A stretch of DNA of 64,000 nucleotides from RUG708 sp050946535 (GCA_050946535.1 JBMNUZ010000002.1:153691-217690), one strand, 5' to 3'; numbered from the stretch's first letter, positions 1 through 9,496 are shown. Translations and numbers: made by a program. The notes: a model not told the origin generated them from the sequence alone.

Positions 1-792
1 CTCATAGCGTCAAATCTCAAGATGGTGGACGCCGTAATCGAAGTGGCGGATGCCAGAATACCCGTTTCGAGCAGGAATCCAGTGCTCGCTGAACTGACAG
101 AGCGCAAACCCAGGATACTCGTGCTGAGCAAGACCGATCTGGCTGATCCGGTGCAGAACAAGGCGTGGACAGGAAAGCTCGAAAAAGAAGGGCTCCGTGT
201 CATAGCGGCCGACTGCCGCACAGGAAAGGGCGTCGACAAAATATTCAAGGCGCTGCAGAATTTTCAGGAGCAGAGAGATGCGTCAGCGGCTCGCAGACGC
301 CCGGTGAGGCTGATGGTAGTGGGAGTGCCTAACGCAGGCAAATCGTCGCTCATAAACAGGCTCACGGGCCGGAAGAGCGCACAGGTCGGCAACAAACCCG
401 GCGTTACAAAGGGCAAGCAGTGGCTTACGCTCAAAAACGGCATGCAGCTTCTCGATACACCGGGAATACTCTGGCCGAAATTCGAAGACAGGCAGACGGG
501 TCTGAATCTTGCGTTCTGCGGTTCTATAAAAGACGAAATAATGGACGTTGAGACGCTCGCGCTCGAACTGATAAAGGTGCTCCTCGAAGATTACAGCGGG
601 CTTCTCGCCGCCAGATATAAGATCGGCGATATCAGCAGCGACGGTCTGGAGGCGATGGAACAGATCGCGAGAAAGAGAGGATTTATTTTTTCAGGAAACA
701 GGATCGATTACGAACGTACGGCGAACACGGTGCTCGACGAGTTCAGGGCAGGAAAGATAGGCAGAATTACTCTGGAGAAGGCAGACCGATGA
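1..792 (+). CDS. rbgA: Ribosome biogenesis GTPase RbgA/YlqF, 5' end outside window
   Basis: GTPase that helps late assembly of the 50S ribosomal subunit. The frame is open from base 1, and the family normally has about 20 further residues before the first text seen here, so the true start lies upstream. The G motifs are circularly permuted, as in the YlqF/YawG family: the G4 motif LSKTDLAD comes first, then the P-loop GVPNAGKSSLIN, then the G3 motif DTPGILWP. The C-terminal region carries the usual RNA-binding helical domain. Its stop overlaps rnhB by 4 bases, so the two are almost certainly co-transcribed and translationally coupled. The pair is a common Bacillota arrangement. Confidence 0.93.
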   Translation, partial: LIASNLKMVDAVIEVADARIPVSSRNPVLAELTERKPRILVLSKTDLADPVQNKAWTGKLEKEGLRVIAADCRTGKGVDKIFKALQNFQEQRDASAARRRPVRLMVVGVPNAGKSSLINRLTGRKSAQVGNKPGVTKGKQWLTLKNGMQLLDTPGILWPKFEDRQTGLNLAFCGSIKDEIMDVETLALELIKVLLEDYSGLLAARYKIGDISSDGLEAMEQIARKRGFIFSGNRIDYERTANTVLDEFRAGKIGRITLEKADR

Positions 793-1460
793 CGAAGCAG
801 GAAAGAATCGAAAAGATGAAGGCTGACCTGAAAAGGATGACCGAAATAGAAAACAACCTGTATGAAAACGGATACGAAGGCCGCCCGATAAATCTCATAG
901 CCGGAATGGACGAAGTAGGGCGCGGTCCGCTTGCCGGTCCGGTAGTCACGGCTGCGGTCGTGCTTCCGAAGGATTTCAGCCTGCTCGGTGTCAACGACTC
1001 GAAAAAGCTGACCGCGAAGCGCCGCGATGAAATGTACGATAAAATCATGGAATGCGCTGTCGAGGTCAATATCGGCCTCAGAGACAACGAAGCGATCGAC
1101 AGGATAAATATACTCAATGCGACCAAAGAAGCAATGAAAGACGCTGTCAGCGGCCTTGAAAGGCGCCCTGACATCGTACTGATAGATGCCCTCGAGATAG
1201 AAGGCCTCGATATTCCGCAGATAGGAATAGTAAAGGGAGATACGAAAAGCGTGTCTGTAGCCGCGGCCTCGATCATAGCGAAAGTAACCCGTGACCGCAT
1301 GATGATAGATTATGCAGAAAAATATCCCGGATATGCGTTTGAAAAGAACAAAGGCTACGGCACAAAAGCTCATTATGAAGGACTTGACAAATCAGGTCCC
1401 TGCCCGATTCACAGGAGATCGTTCCTCGTGAAATACTTTGCGGACAGAGACCTTCATTAA
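789..1460 (+). CDS. rnhB: Ribonuclease HII
   Basis: Degrades the RNA strand of RNA-DNA hybrids and removes ribonucleotides misincorporated into DNA. The family signature DEVGRGPLAGPV begins at about residue 41 and supplies the first two acidic metal ligands. Further conserved acidic positions follow in LIDALEI (about residue 133) and in the SIIAKVTRD block (about residue 169). The length of 223 aa is normal, with a short charged N-terminal extension before the catalytic domain. The start overlaps the preceding GTPase gene by 4 bases. The gene faces the minus-strand cassette A, with only 15 bases between the stop codons. Confidence 0.95.
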   Translation: MTKQERIEKMKADLKRMTEIENNLYENGYEGRPINLIAGMDEVGRGPLAGPVVTAAVVLPKDFSLLGVNDSKKLTAKRRDEMYDKIMECAVEVNIGLRDNEAIDRINILNATKEAMKDAVSGLERRPDIVLIDALEIEGLDIPQIGIVKGDTKSVSVAAASIIAKVTRDRMMIDYAEKYPGYAFEKNKGYGTKAHYEGLDKSGPCPIHRRSFLVKYFADRDLH

Positions 1461-1475
1461 AGTCAGATTCGTTTT

Positions 1476-2531
1476 TTATTTCGGAGCGGCAATGCTGTTG
1501 ACCGTCTCTGTTATGAGTTTTAAAGGATCGACCTCGTCGGTCTTGGCTTCGTGTGTGAGCATGATCCTGTGTCCGAGCACATAAGGAGCCAGGAATTTTA
1601 TATCATCCGGAATGACATACCCGCGGTCCTGGAAAAGCGCGTATACCTTTGAAGCGGCATAGAGCGCCAGAGAACCTCTCGGCGAACTGCCGAGAAGAAT
1701 CTTAGAATTGTGTCTCGTCGAATTTACGATTTCGACGATATATCTTTCTATAGCCGGGTCGACCCAGACTCTGTCGCCGATGTCCCTGAGCCAGAGCACC
1801 TGTTCTTTTGAAACTACAGGCTCTAATTTGTTCTTGGCCTGAGAACCGATGTGCACGATCTTCTGTTCTTCCGCAAGTGAAGGATAGCCGATCGAGAGCT
1901 TCATCATGAAACGGTCGATCTGAGCTTCAGGCAGAGGGTAGGTGCCGAACGATTCCACAGGGTTCTGCGTAGCCATTACCATAAAAGGTTCTTCCATCTT
2001 GTAGGTCACTGAATCGACGGTGACCTGTTTTTCTTCCATGGCTTCGAGGAGCGCGGCCTGAGTCTTTGCAGAAGCTCTGTTTGTCTCGTCGGCGAGCACG
2101 AGATTGCTCATTACAGCTCCTGGCCTGAATTCGAATTCTCCGGTTTTCTGATTGTAGATTGAAAAACCAGTAATATCTGAAGGCATCAGATCAGGCGTAA
2201 ACTGGATTCTCTTGAAATCGCAGTCGATGCTTCTGGCAATCGAGTAAATCAGGCTTGTCTTTCCCACGCCCGGAACGTCTTCGAGCAGTACGTGGCCGCG
2301 CGCAAGCAGCGTTACGAGAACCAGGCCGACAACCTGCCTCTTTCCGATAATGGCCGTTTCGACGTTGTCCATTATGCTGCTTATGAGCTGATATGCCTTG
2401 TGGATCTCTTCTTCTGTGAGATCCGTCGTCTCTTCAGGCTCGCTTTCGGCAGCCGCCCCCGTTTCATCCTGTGCCATGTATGGTTCGATATTAAGTTCCT
2501 GCGGCGTGATAGCCAATCCGAATCTGGACAT
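1476..2531 (-). CDS. MoxR-family AAA+ ATPase (cassette A)
   Basis: AAA+ ATPase of the MoxR family, thought to act as a chaperone or activator for vWA/DUF58-type partners; the exact client is unknown. The Walker A motif DVPGVGKTS lies near residues 85-93 and the Walker B region VLADETNRASAKTQ near 145, followed by sensor ATQNP. The Walker B follow-up reads DETNRA, whereas the cassette B copy has the more usual DEINRA. The start has a strong AGGAGG about 8 bases upstream. It is the last gene of the minus-strand run, after a DUF58 and a DUF4129 gene; this trio is a recurrent MoxR neighbourhood. Here it lies in the same run as a Fec-type importer. A paralogue is at 50786-51808. Confidence 0.9.
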   Translation of the reverse strand: MSRFGLAITPQELNIEPYMAQDETGAAAESEPEETTDLTEEEIHKAYQLISSIMDNVETAIIGKRQVVGLVLVTLLARGHVLLEDVPGVGKTSLIYSIARSIDCDFKRIQFTPDLMPSDITGFSIYNQKTGEFEFRPGAVMSNLVLADETNRASAKTQAALLEAMEEKQVTVDSVTYKMEEPFMVMATQNPVESFGTYPLPEAQIDRFMMKLSIGYPSLAEEQKIVHIGSQAKNKLEPVVSKEQVLWLRDIGDRVWVDPAIERYIVEIVNSTRHNSKILLGSSPRGSLALYAASKVYALFQDRGYVIPDDIKFLAPYVLGHRIMLTHEAKTDEVDPLKLITETVNSIAAPK

Positions 2532-2609
2532 ATATTTCCTCCTGACAGATTTTATTTTCTGATATATATTTTCCGGTTATATTGTTTGTCTTATTTTTAA
2601 TCTGCTTCT

Positions 2610-3944
2610 TTACAGTGAGAAGTATTTCAACAGATATCTCAGTTTTCCGTGCAGCCTCCGGTAGTTTTCCAGCAGAGCAGGGTAGACGCCCGAGATCTTT
2701 GATGCTGACTCTGCAGGTACGTCATCCTTGGTGTAGCGGGCTTCGAGATACATATCGGTGATTTCGTCGATATCTGCAGCTCCCCTGAGATACGGGCCGA
2801 GCCTCTTGTAACAGCTGTCTGCGTATTCGATTTCCGTGTAATGATCGGGCCGTTTGAATCCGATCTTCGCAAACCGCGTCAGCAGGTAGCGGTAGGTATT
2901 TATCACCTGATCCTTGTATGTGCCGGTGCCGAGCTCCTTCATCTTCCGCTTCCTCATGTATCTCCTGATCAGGAACGCGGAGACTGCTGCAGCCACAGCG
3001 AGCACGATGATCATGATAATCAGGAATAAAAGCCGTTTTTCGAATGAAATGGAACTCAGCGGGGTTTCATCCTGGCTCGCTCCGGAATCAGGACGTTCGA
3101 GTTCGTTGCCTTCGGTTGCCTGAGTATCATCGTTCGTCTGTTCGTCGTTCTGTTCCTGCTGATTCGTGTTCTGCTGCTGTTCGTTCGTGTTGTTCGACTG
3201 GCTGTTCTGATCAGGAGTCTTGTACTGCTGCGTGATCCCGATCATTTCAAGAACCTGATAGCTCATGTATTTTTCGATCAGCTTGAGGTCAGCTGTCGGC
3301 GGGGCCAGAGGCCTTATCACGGCCACAAAGATCAGAATTCCGATAAGAAGTCCTGCGAGAACAGTCGCCGCGGTGGATTTTGCAAAATTCGTGAACTCAG
3401 GATCCACCGTCCTGTTTTTTATTGCCATTATCCTGTACTGCCTCAGCAGATAAAGGATTATCGCTGAAACGACAAAGATTACGAGGCACCACGGCTTCGT
3501 ATCGAATTTCAGGAACGCGTTGAGCCCGTAGAGGTAGATGCCGGCCAGAAAGAGGACGGCTGTCCCGGGACGTGTGCGCGTGAGAACGAATACTATCGCA
3601 GGTATCAGGAAGGCGGCGATGTAATAGATGTAGATCGATGTATCACTGCCGCTTTCGTCGACGATATCTATGCCTCCTGCTCTCATCAGCAGCAGGAGAA
3701 GTGCGGTTATGACCACGTACAGCACTGAAAATATCAGCATTGTCCGCTTGTTGTAATTCCCGGCGAAGCAGTACGCGAGCACACAGGCGCTGAAGACGAG
3801 GGCGAGCGGAATGTTGTTCGCCGCGCTCTCAGGAATGTAGAAGCCCTGTGCGAAAGTGATGATCAGCGTGAACGACATGAGCAGAGCCGGCAGAGCTTCC
3901 CAGGCGTAGTATTTCCAGTAGTTTTTTACGGCATTCATATTCAT
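2610..3944 (-). CDS. DUF4129-type polytopic membrane protein (cassette A)
   Basis: Integral membrane protein with about six to seven hydrophobic helices in the first ~230 residues. A low-complexity Asn/Gln-rich stretch of about 60 residues probably faces outside. One more membrane helix follows, then a soluble C-terminal domain of the DUF4129 type containing YRYLLTRFAKIGFKRPDHYT. Unlike many relatives it has no transglutaminase core. The ATG at 3944 is preferred over a longer frame because it gives a 4-base ATGA overlap with the DUF58 stop and has GGGAG upstream. It belongs to the DUF58-DUF4129-MoxR module. Function is unknown. Paralogue at 53038-54342. Confidence 0.82.
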   Translation of the reverse strand: MNMNAVKNYWKYYAWEALPALLMSFTLIITFAQGFYIPESAANNIPLALVFSACVLAYCFAGNYNKRTMLIFSVLYVVITALLLLLMRAGGIDIVDESGSDTSIYIYYIAAFLIPAIVFVLTRTRPGTAVLFLAGIYLYGLNAFLKFDTKPWCLVIFVVSAIILYLLRQYRIMAIKNRTVDPEFTNFAKSTAATVLAGLLIGILIFVAVIRPLAPPTADLKLIEKYMSYQVLEMIGITQQYKTPDQNSQSNNTNEQQQNTNQQEQNDEQTNDDTQATEGNELERPDSGASQDETPLSSISFEKRLLFLIIMIIVLAVAAAVSAFLIRRYMRKRKMKELGTGTYKDQVINTYRYLLTRFAKIGFKRPDHYTEIEYADSCYKRLGPYLRGAADIDEITDMYLEARYTKDDVPAESASKISGVYPALLENYRRLHGKLRYLLKYFSL

Positions 3945-5152
3945 TTCTTCATCATCTCCCGGGCGTTGCTTCCTGAAATACACAGAACCTGCGAATGCTG
4001 CAGCCGTCTGGCTGGTCCCAGAAGTTCCTGGCGCTGGTTGTCATAAACGTTTTCCGGAATCAGATAGTAAACGATGACGTTTTTTCTGGAAGTCCTGAGC
4101 TGTATGAGAGATGTAACGGCATCTTCGGTTAACGCCGCGGTGCAGTACACGATATTGCTCTGCTGGTTCAGCCCGCGCGAACTTTCCATGATGAAATCTG
4201 AGAAAGATTCTTTGCCGCGTGTCTGGAGCGTGAATTCCGGAATCCAGCTGCTCAGCTCGCGGAATGACTCAGGCGTACACTGCTTGGCATTTCCGCCGCT
4301 TCCGGTGTACATGAGAACATAGTCGAGTCCGTTTGATGAAGCGTACTGGCCGACCGTTGCGGCGCACTCCACGATACCGTCGAGCATGCTGTGACGTACA
4401 TCGCTGCTGTAATTCAAAGGTACCCTGAAATCCATCATGATCGTCAGACCGGTATTCGTGTAGCTTTCCATGATCTTCGTCATGAGGTCTCCGGCGTGTG
4501 CGGAGAGTTTCCACTGTATGCGTTTCATAGGATCGCCGTATGCGTATTCGCGGACGCCTGAGTACTCCATTCCGCTCAGCGGCGATGAAGCAGAGACGCG
4601 GTTGCTCTCGACGGTGCTCTGTGTCGATACAGGCAGCCGGTCGAGTCTGTATACGTTCGGCTGTATCAATAATGAAACTGTTTTGTGAGCCGCACTCACG
4701 GCTCTGAAATTGTCGAAAAGATCGTGTATGACCAGGCGGCTGAAGCCTGCTTCGTATTCTCCGATGTGCGGGAAATCCGCGTCGAGTGAGAATTTCTTTT
4801 TGCGGTGCGCCGGAAGAGTGATATTTAGCGGGTAAGTGTGAAGATCGCTTCCGTCTGCGGCCGAGATGAAAAAATCAGCCTGTATGCTTACGACCGGGAG
4901 AAAGCTTTCGTTTTCTATCACGACATCGAACGGAACCGAGTCGCCGCGTGTCAGCATATTTCCGCTTGATGAGGTGTCGAACTTTATCTTGTTCTTAACT
5001 GCCAGCAGCTCCGCAAACGAAAGAATTCCGCAGAGGAGGAGTGCGAAAAACGGCAGGTAGCCTCCTATGCCGTTTGTGAAAACTGCGGGCACCAGAGAAA
5101 GGACGAGGATGATAAAGTAGAAGATCAGTTTTTTGGTCACTGTCAGTTTCAA
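3941..5152 (-). CDS. DUF58 domain protein (cassette A)
   Basis: Membrane-anchored DUF58 protein: two N-terminal hydrophobic segments in residues 8-50, an extracytoplasmic beta-rich part, then the DUF58 core. The family signature is clear, with SGVREYAYGDPMKRIQWKLS near residues 200-220. DUF58 proteins carry a vWA-like fold and usually pair with MoxR ATPases. The place expected for the metal-binding DxSxS motif reads DFRVP, so metal binding is probably lost. It starts 3 bases after the permease stop and overlaps the DUF4129 gene by 4 bases, which argues for one transcript with the importer. Paralogue at 51809-53035. Confidence 0.88.
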   Translation of the reverse strand: MKLTVTKKLIFYFIILVLSLVPAVFTNGIGGYLPFFALLLCGILSFAELLAVKNKIKFDTSSSGNMLTRGDSVPFDVVIENESFLPVVSIQADFFISAADGSDLHTYPLNITLPAHRKKKFSLDADFPHIGEYEAGFSRLVIHDLFDNFRAVSAAHKTVSLLIQPNVYRLDRLPVSTQSTVESNRVSASSPLSGMEYSGVREYAYGDPMKRIQWKLSAHAGDLMTKIMESYTNTGLTIMMDFRVPLNYSSDVRHSMLDGIVECAATVGQYASSNGLDYVLMYTGSGGNAKQCTPESFRELSSWIPEFTLQTRGKESFSDFIMESSRGLNQQSNIVYCTAALTEDAVTSLIQLRTSRKNVIVYYLIPENVYDNQRQELLGPARRLQHSQVLCISGSNAREMMKK

Positions 5153-5155
5153 TTG

Positions 5156-6331
5156 CTATTCCCATCCTTTCTTTTCTGAGAATAATATGTAAAACATGAG
5201 TGGGATTGAGATCACGTTTATTATCATTCCTACTGAAATAACGCTGAGGTACTGGTTGAACATCATCAGTGAAACGACGAAACGGCATACTAACATCATG
5301 ATCCCGCCTACGATGATGCTGCCCAGTATGAGATCGCGCGTGTTGGATCCGTATATAGTTCTGCAGATATGAGGAACGAGCAGAGCGAGCATGCCGACAT
5401 CGCCGAGATATATCTGTGCGGCGATGATGAGAATGGTGCTGAAGATCAGCGCCAGCACACGCATTGCGTCTGCGTTGAGGCCCATAACGCGCGATTCGTC
5501 GTCGCTGAATGTGACGATATTGAGGCTGTTCCGCATGAGAAGTATCGGGACAAGGCCGAATATCATGGAGGCGGCCAGGAAAATCCAGCCGCGCGCATTG
5601 CCTATGCCTGCGCCGTACATGTTCATTTCCTGCAGTGTCTGATATGCGGCGTCGTCCATGAACGTGGATTGTATAGCATTGAGTATCTGCGTGATTATAC
5701 GCGTCAGGACGGTACCTATCAGCAGAACGTCGGCGACTGAAAAGCCGTTTCCTCTGCTGGTCAGACGGCTGAAGCCGAGGACTATGAAGAGTATCGCAAG
5801 ACTCGCTATGTATCCCCATTCGAAGCGTTCTAATGTCATGGTGGTGGCTAATACGCCGTACTGCATTACGAGGATGAAGTTAGCGATGTTGATTCCGCTC
5901 GATACGCCCAGCATAGTCGGAACGGCTATCGGGTTTCTGAAAACGCTCTGAAAAACTGCTCCGGCAACCGACATCGCGGCGCCCATACAAATCGCGGAGA
6001 GACCGCCCTGCAGCCTCGTCACCGTCTCAAGATAGTACTTGTGAGACGTGATGATAGAGTATCTGTCGGCGTAGTACGACAGATTGAACAGCTTTCCGAA
6101 CTGCAGCTTTATGAACACCGCGGTGTTCGTAAGAGTCTGCCACGGCGTCATGAACGCGATCTTCGTACTCCTGAAGCAAAGAAAAGCCAGGAGGAGCAGC
6201 AAAAGAATGATGGCAGCCTGTATGTATTTTTTTCTCTTTTTCTTCAGCTCTTCGGTATAGATCGTGTCGGGAAGCACTGCCGCCGATGCGCCCGTGCCAG
6301 CTGATGCATTGTGTCTAAGCCCAGTCCGCAT
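5156..6331 (-). CDS. FecCD-family ABC transporter permease 2 (cassette A)
   Basis: Membrane subunit of a BtuC/FecCD-type importer, the class that moves iron-siderophore, haem or cobamide complexes. About nine to ten membrane helices are evident, with family blocks such as GAVFQSVFRNPIAVPTMLGV, GDVGMLALLVPHICR and LGLNADAMRV-type text. A roughly 45-residue basic N-terminal extension (ELKKKRKKY) precedes the first helix. The ATG has AGGAGG about 7 bases upstream and overlaps the upstream permease gene by 17 bases. The same 17-base overlap recurs in cassette B. It probably pairs with the neighbouring permease as a heterodimer. Confidence 0.92.
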   Translation of the reverse strand: MRTGLRHNASAGTGASAAVLPDTIYTEELKKKRKKYIQAAIILLLLLLAFLCFRSTKIAFMTPWQTLTNTAVFIKLQFGKLFNLSYYADRYSIITSHKYYLETVTRLQGGLSAICMGAAMSVAGAVFQSVFRNPIAVPTMLGVSSGINIANFILVMQYGVLATTMTLERFEWGYIASLAILFIVLGFSRLTSRGNGFSVADVLLIGTVLTRIITQILNAIQSTFMDDAAYQTLQEMNMYGAGIGNARGWIFLAASMIFGLVPILLMRNSLNIVTFSDDESRVMGLNADAMRVLALIFSTILIIAAQIYLGDVGMLALLVPHICRTIYGSNTRDLILGSIIVGGIMMLVCRFVVSLMMFNQYLSVISVGMIINVISIPLMFYILFSEKKGWE

Positions 6332-7559
6332 TGCCCTGCCTCCTGTATTTGATCATTGTGTACAAGAAAATGACACCTCCGACGGTATTTATGATTACGG
6401 ATGTGTCTATTAACTGACGGCACATATACGATATGTCGTACGAAAGAATCATGAAGATAGCTCCGATGAATGCCGACGCCGGGATGAGATGCCTGAAATC
6501 GCTTCCGACGATGTTCCGCGCCAGATGAGGAACTATCAGGCCTACGAACCCGATCGTGCCGCAGAACGAGACGACTGCCGCGGTCATGAGCGTACTGAAG
6601 ACGAGTATCAGTATCCTGTCGCGTTCGATGCTGATGCCCATGAGCTTCGCTTCTTCGTCGCCCAGTGCTATGACGTTCAGCCTCTTGCTGAAGATTAGCA
6701 GGAGCACGAATCCTACGAGCACTGGTATGGCAAAAAATACGAGCATGGACGGTATCGAGATTCCATGGTATTTACCCGATGAAAGCTCCTGAAGTTCAAC
6801 CAGGAGCATCGTGTTCTCGTGAGTGATTACCTGATAATATTCGATGACCTGGATCACCGAGTTGACTCCGGTCGTGAAGACGGCTCCTCCGACGAGCAGG
6901 GGAATGGAGCGTACTCTGTTGTGCCCGGAGATCTTCGTGACTATGAGGATGAATGCGACGACGGCGAGGCAGCCGATGAACGAAGCAAAATACTGTCCGT
7001 ATTTCTGAAGTATGCTCATGGTCTGATATTCCATGGCGTAGCCTTCGTAACTGGTCTGAAACAGCTGCGACATGGCAGGCGTCGAGAAGAACATTATGTA
7101 TATGGCTGTTCCGAGCGTTCCGCCTGACTCGACTCCGAGCATGGTAGGGCTCGCCATCGGGTTGTGAAAGACGGCCTGAAATGCTGCGCCTGAAGAGGCG
7201 AGAGCGATGCCGCACAGAAGTGCGGTCAGGAACATGCACAGAAAGTTAAGAATGCCGCTCTGCGTATGGTTCCCCGTGAAGAGATCGAATACGTCGCTGA
7301 AACGTCTCATCGAGTACTGGCCGAACCATGCCAGTGAAAAATCATGGTTGGTGAGGTCGCCCACGAAAAAGAACGACAGCAGAAAGACAGCTGCCATGGC
7401 TATGCCACAGGCAGCTACCTTGCGCTTTTCTGAACTTAAGGAAAAGCGCTGCTCCTCGGCGGCAGCGTAAGTCTGCGCCTCGGCTTCCTCATCTCTTATT
7501 TCACGTATACGCTGTTTTTCAACCGGTTCGTCATTTCTTCCGCGTTTGAAAATATTCAT
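6315..7559 (-). CDS. FecCD-family ABC transporter permease 1 (cassette A)
   Basis: Second FecCD-type membrane subunit. Recognisable blocks are GAAFQAVFHNPMASPTMLGV, LGDEEAKLMGISIERDR (the ATPase-coupling region) and CGTIGFVGLIVPHLAR. A charged cytoplasmic N-terminal tail of about 50 residues, rich in Arg and Glu, precedes the first helix and is longer than usual for the family. Its ATG shares one base with the stop codon of the upstream lipoprotein gene (TAATG), so translation is coupled. Substrate cannot be assigned. The cassette B equivalent is 47480-48847. Confidence 0.92.
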   Translation of the reverse strand: MNIFKRGRNDEPVEKQRIREIRDEEAEAQTYAAAEEQRFSLSSEKRKVAACGIAMAAVFLLSFFFVGDLTNHDFSLAWFGQYSMRRFSDVFDLFTGNHTQSGILNFLCMFLTALLCGIALASSGAAFQAVFHNPMASPTMLGVESGGTLGTAIYIMFFSTPAMSQLFQTSYEGYAMEYQTMSILQKYGQYFASFIGCLAVVAFILIVTKISGHNRVRSIPLLVGGAVFTTGVNSVIQVIEYYQVITHENTMLLVELQELSSGKYHGISIPSMLVFFAIPVLVGFVLLLIFSKRLNVIALGDEEAKLMGISIERDRILILVFSTLMTAAVVSFCGTIGFVGLIVPHLARNIVGSDFRHLIPASAFIGAIFMILSYDISYMCRQLIDTSVIINTVGGVIFLYTMIKYRRQGNADWA

Positions 7560-9304
7560 TAGTTGTTTCCTGCGAGTATCTGATCGATCTGACCAGCGCT
7601 GAGGCTGATCTGGTAGAAAGTGCTGTAGAAATCAGAGATGTATGTTCTCAATTCGTCTTCCGAAATTGCGTTAAAGTATTTCCAGCCTGCCCAGAGCGAC
7701 TCGAGTATTCCTTCAGGACCGCCTGAAGTCCAGTCTGACATGAGACCGTGCGGGTTGACGAGTACCTCGTATGAGCCTGAGATCTGCGTCCTGACGATCT
7801 GGCCTGAATTGTCGAGGAATCCGTCTGAGTTGAAGCTCTGGTTTCCGGTGTTGATGTGAGGATAAACGGACCACAGACCGTTTCCTCTGTCTCTGTCGGC
7901 TTCGATGGCAGCCTTTACCGAGGAATCAGGTACTATCACGTACGGGAAGTATTTGCTGCCGAGGCCGTAGTTGTTCTGCTCGAGAAGCTTATTTGATCCC
8001 TTGTAGTATTTGTCTCCGTATATTCCGTTGGTGATGTTCAGCTGGCTGAAGTCAGGGAGCAGCGGAGATACGTAAAGAGTCTGCGCCGAAATACCGTACA
8101 GCGAGGCTGTGTCTACGATGTTGGCGTACGCGAGGAAATTCCTTATACCGACCGTGGATTCGACGGCGCCGTTGTTGGCGTAAGCCATACCCTGTCCGCT
8201 GAGACTTGTATTCGTGATTTCATACGTGGCGTTCGAATCCCATCCGTCGATATACAGTGTGTATGTGCCCGAAGTGGATTCTCCCGTTTCTTCATTTGTA
8301 GTTCCGGCGTGAGACGACGTAGCGCTTGTTATCGTGTTATACGCGTTGTCGAGCCAGTCGCAGTATGCCTGTGCGTTTGCACTTGCGTCGCTTTCGTAGC
8401 TCGATCCTTTCAGCATTTCTGCTATAGCGTTGATGCCCTGTTTGATACTGTCTACGCTCGTCATCTGAGGAATCGCGAGGTAACTGATGCCGGCGGCCTG
8501 CAGCTGTTCGGCCTGTGCCTCGGTTACCGTGCCGTTGCCGCTCGTCTCGATGACGGCGTCTGGCTTAGAAGCTAACAGTGTGCTGAAATCGGAGTCGGAT
8601 ATCTGTGAATAACCGTCGCTCCAGTATACCTGAGTGTCTGAAAGTCCGCCGTAAGCGTTAGCCGACTGGACTTCGGACATGGTTACAGCATCTGTAGCAG
8701 TGAGTGCTTTTCCGCCGCTTACGATCAATACTGCGAGCGCAGCCTGACCTGTGGCGGCTATCTTGCTGACGCTGGTAGGTACGTCGGCCGTGGTTCCATC
8801 ATCGTTGACAACGTTCTTTGCAGAATCGGCACCGCCGTCTCCGTACGATGTTCCGCTGTCGCCGGTTCCTCCTGTACCGGTGCCGTTATTGCCTTCTTTT
8901 GACGAAGAAGATGCCGTGGCGCCGGAACCAGTTCCGGTTACATTGCTCGGCGTTCCTTCAGAGGCGGTCCCGGATGCCGAAGCGCTGGAATCGTAGTTCG
9001 AGTTCGCTGCTGAAGTGTTGTTCTGCTGATCGCCGCTCACAGGATTTTCCTGCGACTCCTGGTCCTGATTGTTTGCATTGTCAGAAGTCTTCTGAGCGTT
9101 CAGCTTGTCGTTTTCCTGTTTGTTTTCTGTATTGTTCTCGTTCGTCTTGAGCGATGTCTCGGTATCGATCTCCTGGCTCTTCTGCAGGTCATAGATGATT
9201 TGTTCAAGAACATCGCTGTATCTGCATCCTGTAAACGAGATGAGCATGGCGAAGCATAGAAGCACACAGAACAATCTTTTTGCCATTGCCTTTCTTGAAT
9301 ACAT
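7559..9304 (-). CDS. Stalked substrate-binding lipoprotein, class III PBP (cassette A)
   Basis: Probable extracellular binding lipoprotein of the importer. The ATG at 9304 has GAGGGG 8 bases upstream and opens a signal peptide ending in the lipobox SFTGC. A conserved VLEQ block follows the Cys, then a low-complexity stalk of about 140 residues rich in Asn, Gln, Ser, Thr, Asp and Gly. The binding domain resembles the BtuF/FecB fold: VYWSDGYSQISDSDF, LLASKPDAVIETS, LQAAGISYLAIP, and a C-terminal GGPEGILESLWAGWKYF followed by a FYSTFY block. The long stalk should carry the domain well into the cell wall. Paralogue at 45823-47469, sharing the CRxSxVLEQ start. Confidence 0.87.
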   Translation of the reverse strand: MYSRKAMAKRLFCVLLCFAMLISFTGCRYSDVLEQIIYDLQKSQEIDTETSLKTNENNTENKQENDKLNAQKTSDNANNQDQESQENPVSGDQQNNTSAANSNYDSSASASGTASEGTPSNVTGTGSGATASSSSKEGNNGTGTGGTGDSGTSYGDGGADSAKNVVNDDGTTADVPTSVSKIAATGQAALAVLIVSGGKALTATDAVTMSEVQSANAYGGLSDTQVYWSDGYSQISDSDFSTLLASKPDAVIETSGNGTVTEAQAEQLQAAGISYLAIPQMTSVDSIKQGINAIAEMLKGSSYESDASANAQAYCDWLDNAYNTITSATSSHAGTTNEETGESTSGTYTLYIDGWDSNATYEITNTSLSGQGMAYANNGAVESTVGIRNFLAYANIVDTASLYGISAQTLYVSPLLPDFSQLNITNGIYGDKYYKGSNKLLEQNNYGLGSKYFPYVIVPDSSVKAAIEADRDRGNGLWSVYPHINTGNQSFNSDGFLDNSGQIVRTQISGSYEVLVNPHGLMSDWTSGGPEGILESLWAGWKYFNAISEDELRTYISDFYSTFYQISLSAGQIDQILAGNN

Positions 9305-9332
9305 TTCAAATCCCCTCAATCAAGTTATTCAG

Positions 9333-9411
9333 TCCGCATGGCGGATAAAATCCAGGCCGCCAGCGGATAAAAGTCGTGCCGCATGGTGGATAAAATCCAG
9401 ACCACCAACGG
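9333..9411 (-). promoter_or_regulatory. Twin covarying hairpins in the leader of the cassette A lipoprotein gene
   Basis: Two copies of a hairpin, at 9333-9367 and 9379-9411, lie just upstream of the lipoprotein start. Read on the plus strand, both carry the identical core GGATAAAATCCAG, flanked by GGCGG/CCGCC in one copy and GGTGG/CCACC in the other. The arms therefore differ by a compensatory change, and an alternative pairing partner has changed in the same way. Outer arms CCGC/GCGG and CCG/CGG also pair. The conserved loop with covarying arms suggests a selected RNA or DNA structure; regulatory function is inferred, not shown. Confidence 0.5.
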
Positions 9412-9443
9412 ACAAATATAAATTTAATTGTCTTTAAAAACAT

Positions 9444-9496
9444 CCAGATATGACTCGTATCCGTTTTGTCCCGTACCGGAGACGGGGCATATCTGG
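9444..9496 (-). terminator. Probable terminator after the SLH gene
   Basis: Two-tier inverted repeat: CCAGATATG pairs with CATATCTGG, and inside it CCCGT pairs with ACGGG. On the minus strand it is followed by ATGTTTTTAAA. It would end transcription from the SLH gene at 9648-12107 and separate it from the lipoprotein operon. The loop between the two arms is long and asymmetric, so efficiency is uncertain. Confidence 0.45.
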
